From: Sphacelaria rigidula
Lineage: Eukaryota; Phaeophyceae; Sphacelariales
Reading direction: 5' to 3'
NCBI GenBank assembly: GCA_964200075.2
Contig: CAXNAA020000184.1
Span: forward strand, 1 to 25,021
DNA length: 25,021 bases
This document shows, one piece after another, positions 19,563-25,021 of the stretch; positions within the stretch are counted from its first letter, which is position 1, and every line of letters begins with the position of its first letter. A program made the position numbers and the translations under genes. The notes beneath the pieces were generated by a model, which was not told where the DNA came from, ran no database searches, and was given only the letters and a program-made list of their open reading frames with translations.

Positions 19563-19600
19563 GATGATTGATTTTGATTGATTGGTTGTCGCACTTTATG
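19563..19600 (-). repeat. Dispersed repeat family Y, copy 3 (tail only)
   Basis: GATTGATTTTGATTGATTGG and then TTGTCGCACTT repeat the 3' tail junction of copies 1 and 2. Nothing of the body follows, as in a strongly 5'-truncated non-LTR insertion. Confidence 0.5.
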
Positions 19601-19645
19601 TAGGATGAAAGCAAGTATCCCAATTACGGCGAGGGACTCATCGCC

Positions 19646-19662
19646 GGGGGGGGGGGGGGGGG
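19646..19662 (+). repeat. G17 homopolymer
   Basis: This is a second poly-G tract. Two overlapping - strand frames meet here, so an indel in the run would join or separate them. Confidence 0.9.
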
Positions 19663-20274
19663 CGTCCTTATTTTTTGCTTGCTTTTGTCGTCCGGGAGGG
19701 GCGGGGCATTTTTCATGAGAGGTACCTCCCACGGTTGTGGTAATATGGCGCCGGATTGCACCGACACCAGAATAATGCACAGCCGACAACAAGCCGGCAC
19801 ACTAAGCCCCATCGATGCATACCCGAAAATGATCCGCATCGTCCACGTCTGAGAGTCGCCCACCGGGCCCCCGTCATTTTTTAGGTCACAGAAGCTGATC
19901 TAAGAAAACATCTGAACACGCGCCAGGATCACTCGCCCGTCGGCGGAGTAACCGCCGGGTGGAGAGACCGTGACCCTGTGTGCGTGCCGCAGCAAAGCAC
20001 GGTACGGGAACACTCGGATGCCACAAGTGCACAAATGAAAAAGGTCGGACCGTGGAACGATTGCTACTGAAATATTCGCGCAGGTCCTTCAAGGATCAAG
20101 CAGAGGCAACGCAAAAACGTCGTCGTTAAACAAACAGTCTCTGTGCCGTCGCTTCGGCGCGTATCATCGTGCACCAAAACACAAGTCCTATGGCAAAAAT
20201 TAAAACAAAACACAAGACCGAAAGCACAAACGATCACAGGCGAAGCATATGTGTAGACCTCACTACCACAGGTA
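19663..20274. other. Stretch without supportable gene
   Basis: The + strand becomes progressively poor in T and G from about 20060. I see no named feature. Confidence 0.35.
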
Positions 20275-20961
20275 TAAACCACACACCCCCAGCCCCCAAG
20301 GGACCGAGATACTATACAGACAATCACAGACACCGACAACAAAGAACACACTCTGAGGAAGGCTACAAAATACGAAGAAAGCCGAGAAGGAGGACAGAAA
20401 CAAATCAGCCCGCCGAACACCTCGCCACAGAGGACAACTGAACCACGCAGTACGAGGCGCCTCGTACCCAGAACCCACGGCCCAAGTCCGCGACTCAGTG
20501 GGCCAAACAGGGATACCTTTTGTGCTATATGCGCCGAATTTATCACACGACTCCACACTCCGGCATGGAGCGCAACACATCCGCAAACCCCGACAGCAGC
20601 CGTCCTCACGGATCGCTGCCGCCCCCAACACCACAACGCGTCGGCGCCGACATGTGGAGACAAAGAATTCGCCACGACCACAGAAGGATTTAAAATTCTT
20701 CGTGACAGGCGGGTAGACACCGTCACCCCAACTTCCGGCGGGGCAGACTATCGTGGATCCAAAGTGAGGTTTAGCTTCCCGCCCCCCCCTCCGTCCATTT
20801 ATCACGGAGTTGTTACATCCTTCACACCGACAGCGTGGAGGCTTTCCGTAGACGCCTGGCAAATTCACACGACCCCCTATCCCACAGCCAGGCGGAAGCC
20901 TTGCGTACCGCCGACGGAATCTCTCCATCCCCGACCCACAGGACGGGGCATGCCGCGGTGA
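20275..20961 (+). other. C/A-rich strand-asymmetric segment with a long open frame lacking an in-frame Met
   Basis: One + strand frame is open for about 229 codons but has no early ATG. It reads basic and Pro/Thr-rich, with a CxxC pair in NRDTFCAICAEFITRLHT at about 20507-20560. Later it reads GDKEFATTTEGFKILRDRRV and continues into a poly-Pro run at a C8 tract (about 20784). Just after that tract, another frame shows HTDSVEAFRRRLANSHDPLS at about 20826-20885. Because the strand is poor in T, stop codons are rare by composition in several frames, so openness alone proves little. A decayed retroelement gag-like region or an exon are both possible. No family is recognised. Confidence 0.2.
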
Positions 20962-21670
20962 ACCAGTCCTGCCGAGGTATCTGCACCCTCCGTCCATGTG
21001 CCCCGAGCGATTTCCTTGACCTGAAGGCCGCCTGCACAGGGAGCCAAGGGTTAGAGGTGACGGGCGCGGCAAGGACACGGTGAGCGCAATGAAATATTGA
21101 AGACAGAGAGAAGAAAAATAGCGCGAGTATCGTGTGCATCGCCGAAGGTGTGGCGCGGATGCAGTGTGCATCACAGCGGTGCACGCACAACGTGCACCGG
21201 CCACGACATTCTGTCGCCGGAATGGCAGGCATGAACGTAATTTGGTGTGGGAGATGGGCGCTGAAGTACGGAGGCAAGAGGTAGTGTTCATGCCATAGCA
21301 CAGAAACGGCGAAGGCGAGACAATATATGAATGCGAACCCGCGGTTCGACAGAAAACTACTCCTATCGTAGCACAATACTGCTGCCGCGCCCTGCTGGTG
21401 TCATGGGACTTTTATCACCAGTTGGATGGACGAAATGTGGATTCCATCCCCCAAGGTTTGTCTTCTTTACTTTGTGCGTGTGAGCTCCGAACTTCACTCC
21501 GATATCACTTGTTTCGACAAAAACATGGCCCGAGCGCGTAGCACTAATAAAAAATACGAGTTCTTTCGTATGCGATGGCAGTACTGTACACGGGTTAGGA
21601 GCTCTCACTAGGGCTTTCGACAGAAAATACATGTAGAAAACGCCGCAATCACCAAACCGTTGAAATCGTT
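20962..21670. other. Stretch without supportable gene
   Basis: Long - strand frames cross here (up to 342 codons, 20263-21291), but they are antisense to the C/A-rich segment, rich in Cys and Trp, and resemble no protein. Confidence 0.35.
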
Positions 21671-21823
21671 CTACTTCGTAAATTCCGCACCGCGGTCGAG
21701 CATAGTGTCGACGCACTTGGTGGCCGTCTCGACATCGAGAACGCGCTTTGATGGAGGCGTCTACGGCAGTTCGCGCACCGACGGCATAACGTGCTCAGTG
21801 AGTGTCTTGCAGCATTTTTCCAT
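21671..21823 (-). pseudogene. Coding-like fragment with an internal TAG, family unknown
   Basis: One frame on the - strand reads MEKCCKTLTEHVMPSVRELP, then TAG, then TPPSKRVLDVETATKC, VDTMLDRGAEFTK and a second TAG. The last 29 codons favour C or G at the third position (CGC, CTC, GTC, GAG, GCC, ACC, AAG, GAC), like the BASS exons and unlike surrounding sequence. Two readings are possible. It may be the end of a degraded gene or transposase with one stop mutation. Or 21671-21760 may be a terminal exon whose acceptor AG is the end of that same CCGTAG. I found no coding continuation upstream on the - strand and do not recognise the protein. Confidence 0.35.
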
Positions 21824-22235
21824 CGAAAAAAAAGAGCGATGGCGAGTAAGTTTTAGCGAAATTCGATATTTTAACTCGATTTGGGTCGAAGCGAACTTTC
21901 AAGCTTTCTATCAGAAAAGGACGGTGAAATTCGTGAAGCGGTAGATGGCCGTTTGTGAACAATACGGACAGTCCCTACTGTCTGCGCTGTTTGAATGCAG
22001 TGCATTTTGAGTTCGTGTCTGCATGTCTCGTGCAGCAGGATGTGAGAGAGGAGCGGGCAACATGCACAACCTCCACGGCAGCACCGTCTGTTCTCTCTGC
22101 CCACAATGCGACGTAAAAATGACTCAGACAACGCGCAGCTTTGTACATGCATTACGTCTATGACCGCGTCCGCGAGGGGGTTGGCCACCTCACCACGCCG
22201 TTCTAATCCTCGTCCTTACGATGAAAGAATATAGT
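21824..22235. other. Stretch without supportable gene
   Basis: A - strand frame at 21871-22188 opens MANPLADAVIDVMHVQ but is cysteine-rich and unassigned. No repeat was seen. Confidence 0.3.
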
Positions 22236-22243
22236 CAAGTTTT
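22236..22243 (+). repeat. Target-site duplication, left (CAAGTTTT)
   Basis: This 8-mer directly abuts the left terminal repeat and is repeated perfectly at 23390-23397. Confidence 0.8.
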
Positions 22244-23389
22244 CACACGTCGGACGAACACGAGAATAAATCGTGGCTTGTACTCGTTGGGCTGCTCGTG
22301 GTGAAAAAACGTATTAGGGCGAGTACTAGAATCATTGCTCGTGGTGAAAAAAAATGAAGAGGGCGAGTACTCGAGTCATTGGTCGTTGTGGAATACATTA
22401 ATAGGGCGAGTACGCGAATCATTGCTCATGGTGAAAAAAAATCACACGTCGGACTAGTCATTAGTCGTCGAAACGACTGCACTCGTGGACGGTTTTTAAA
22501 ACACAACGAGCATGACTCGTGTGCACGAGTCATCGTTCTTTTTTACAACGAGCAACGACTCGTGTGCTCGAGTCATTCAGTTTTTTCACAACGAGCAATG
22601 ACTCGTGTGCTCGAGTCATTTTTTTCAAGAACGAGCAATCACTCGTGTACTCTAGCCATTATTTTGTTACAGCGAGCAATGACTCGAGTGCTCGCCCTAA
22701 AACAATGTAAATGTACTACTCGAGAGATACTCTCCGCTGCTTTGGTAAAACTCTGACCATCATGTGTGTGGGGGTGCTTGGATAAACTGAAAACTAACTT
22801 TGGAGCTTGACGCTTGCACATGTGCAGACATGCATATTAACTTGAAGATTCCAGGTTCAAGATCGTCGAAGGGCTTCTTACAATTATTTGCTCGTCGGAT
22901 TGCTGGCTACTCCACTAAAGTCATTCATCATGAACAATGAGTCGAGTGCCCGCCCTATTATTTTTTTTCACAGCGAGCAATGACTCGAGTACTCACCCCA
23001 TCAATTTTTACCGCCAACGAGCAGCCCAACGAGTGTGACTGCCACTAGTCATACTCGTGCTCGTCCGGCGTGGGAAAAAAATATAGGGCGAATACTCGAC
23101 TCATTGCTCGTAGTGGCGAAGATTAATAGGGCGAGTACTCGAGTCATTGCCCGTGGTGAGAAAAAATAGTAGGGCGAGCGCTCGAGTCATTGCTCGTGGC
23201 GGAGAAAATTCATAGGTCTAGCACTCGAGTAATTGTTCGTGGTGGAAAAAATCATGACTTCAGTGCACAAGTCGTCGGTCTTGGTGAAGACAAATAAATA
23301 CCTCGAGCACACGAGCCGTACTCGTGGTGTTTTCAAGAAACATTAACGAGTGCACTCGTTTCGACGAGTAATGACTCGTCCGACGTGTG
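22244..23389. mobile_element. 1,146-bp foldback DNA transposon, non-autonomous
   Basis: The ends CACACGTCGGACGA (22244-22257) and TCGTCCGACGTGTG (23376-23389) are perfect 14-bp inverted repeats flanked by the 8-bp duplication CAAGTTTT. Inside are many copies of a ~35-bp unit built on GGGCGAGTACTCGAGTCATT followed by GCTCGTGGTG and A-runs. They are direct in 22270-22440 and 23085-23260 and inverted in 22500-22700 and 22935-23010. Near-copies of the termini also sit inside, at 22444-22458 (CACACGTCGGACTAG) and about 23058-23072 (inverted). There is no coding capacity. An 8-bp duplication fits hAT-like transposases acting in trans, but the family is not proven. Confidence 0.8.
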
Positions 23390-23397
23390 CAAGTTTT
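23390..23397 (+). repeat. Target-site duplication, right (CAAGTTTT)
   Basis: This is the perfect partner of 22236-22243. Confidence 0.8.
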
Positions 23398-25021
23398 CGC
23401 CGACAAAATTTACACACAGCACACGCAACTACTGCAGTGCATCCATCCATGTGCTCAAGTCCTGCTCACTGCTGCAGGGTTGCGACCGTAGCCAACGATG
23501 AGTGGTGTGTACTAGTTTGCATGATCATGTGGACGGATGTTATGTGGCGTGGCAGTCTAAAAGCTAGGGGTCCAGCACCTCTTCGTGCCTTTCCCCCGCA
23601 TTTTTGTTAGAAAAAAGTTGGCTTTTCTGTTTTTCAATTCTTCTCCGCTCGCCACTAAGACCGTGTCTTAGCATATCATATTTGGATCGAAACGTGCAGT
23701 GGAAAACAGAAACTCCGATGAAATAGCCGTTATTTGAACCAGCTTCAAAATAAGCCACGAGAGCTGAATAGCACGAACGGTAGTGGAAGGACGAGCCTAC
23801 ATATGTGACAACGGGTTCCAGAGATCGAACAAATGTGCGCAAACAATAATTTAATACAAAATAGGTGGAATCACGACTTATCAAACCTGAGTCTTCCTTT
23901 TCCACCGTACATTTCCCATATGAAAATGATGTGCGAAGGCTTGCCGTAATGATCAAACAATCGTTGATGCCAACTAGGAGCAGAACGCGGTGGACATATG
24001 CGATGACAAGTTTTTTTCCCACCACACGTTTTCGAGCGACGAAAACATGCACGAAGGTATGTCATCCATGGGAGGGTGTTGACGTCGAAACATGATGTGT
24101 TACTGCTGGTAGACACCATCCGCCTTTGCGCCTTCGTCGCCAACCCGCGGTGGGCAGGAATCACTGAACCAAACCTGATTGGCCCATCTGTACCTCTCCA
24201 TACATAAGGGTCGTTCCCCAGTTGAGACGAACGCCGATTCCGTGGCAGCAGAAAAGGTGAACGACGTTCGCTTAGCGGTGTTCATTGACTGCGAAAGGAA
24301 CAGGTACGGTAGGTGCTGGTATCTTGAAACACCGTGGTATCGTGGGTATCGTAGGTATGACACTTGAAAATATCCGATTGGGTCGGTATCGGTAGGGTAT
24401 GAGATGTCCGAAATACCGGTACGGGGTACCTGCCTTACCCTCTTTACCGATTTCAAAACTGCCACCCGGCAGTGCGGAAAAGCGTTTGAGATCCCTGTGC
24501 AAGTTCGGCAATCAAATTATTGATGTGCCCAAGGCAGACAGCCACACCCCCACACGCACACAACGCACAACACTAACCTGCAGACCTAAAAGCACACAGA
24601 ACTCCATCATGATCCTCAGCTGAAATGTTGCAGTCAGCTGACAGGGTGAGACACTCAATCCATGGATCGATCAGGAGTACCGCGTGGTGATATTCGTGGT
24701 TGTTGACATGGGTGCAGTAGTAATGGCAAATTTGAAATTCAATACTGTAGTCAGATTTTCATTCCGAGGGGGTAGCGCTGTAATTTGTGGCACTAAGGTG
24801 TTGCAGTTGTACGCAAGGGGAGGTACAGTAGCACGCAAGGGCAGAGTTTGCCTCTCCATGTAAGAGTGTTTTTTCATGTAGAGCACCCGACAATGGCGCA
24901 GTAATAACGGTATATATATATGTATATGTATGCCAGGTTATTTATTGGGCAATGGTCTAGAAAAGGTATACCTTCTCGTTTTTTTTGCCTAAGAAAGGTA
25001 CGAAAAATGGCCAGAAACGCG
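23398..25021. other. Final stretch without supportable gene
   Basis: A 162-codon - strand frame (23564-24052) starts at GTG and resembles nothing I know. A degenerate GGTATCG/GGTATGAC repeat spans about 24300-24440. A short TA-rich microsatellite lies at about 24911-24930. No RNA gene or mobile element was recognised. Confidence 0.35.

Noticed and set aside
20263-21291. 342-codon open frame on the - strand
   Set aside because: It is antisense to a T-poor strand where stops are rare by composition, is full of Cys, Trp and Arg, shows no domain, and overlaps other long frames on both strands.
22244-23389. CRISPR-like array, because a ~35-bp unit recurs at fairly regular spacing
   Set aside because: Units are diverged, occur in both orientations, have A-rich rather than unique spacers, and are enclosed by terminal inverted repeats and a target duplication in eukaryotic DNA.
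23564-24052. 162-codon frame on the - strand
   Set aside because: It starts at GTG, has no recognisable motif, and its codon usage does not resemble the BASS exons.

Overview
This window is nuclear DNA of a eukaryote, most likely a photosynthetic stramenopile of the brown-algal type (moderate to low confidence on the lineage). The reasons are kilobase-scale spliceosomal introns with clean GT...AG ends, short GC3-rich exons, a plastid/algal-style BASS-family transporter, no bacterial-style gene packing, and abundant degenerate repeats. No organelle, plasmid or phage gene was seen.

Layout. Positions 1-8889 carry the 3' half of one gene on the + strand, a bile acid:sodium symporter (BASS/SBF) family carrier. 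Four exons (815-946, 5844-5978, 7440-7526, 8638-8889) are joined by phase-0 introns of 4,897, 1,461 and 1,111 nt. Its 5' exons lie before the window. The 4.9 kb intron is a repeat trap: a tRNA-derived SINE head, one copy of a dispersed family with a (CAAT)n tail (family Y), a ~0.5 kb imperfect inverted repeat, one copy of a second dispersed family (family X) and a possible LINE remnant. A MITE-like hairpin element sits in the intron before the first visible exon.

From 8890 to about 13980 I see no gene I can support. Around 13981-15058 there are further copies of families X and Y. At 15377-15691 on the - strand there is a convincing first exon of a secreted right-handed parallel beta-helix protein (PL6/pectin-lyase-like), with a G36-A-G14 tract just upstream of its ATG. 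I could not find the following exons.

From 15870 to the end, the window is accessory or repeat DNA: a small inverted-repeat (MITE) family in three copies (16796, 16888, 18763), another copy of family X, telomere-like GGTTAG stretches, a 31-bp inverted repeat, a strand-asymmetric C/A-rich segment with a long open frame lacking Met, and a short coding-like fragment with an internal TAG on the - strand. The most striking object is a 1,146-bp foldback element (22244-23389) made of many direct and inverted copies of a CGAGTACTCGAGTCATTG-type motif, with terminal inverted repeats and a perfect 8-bp flanking duplication.

The genes show no shared pathway. The window reads as two ordinary genes set in decayed transposon-derived DNA.
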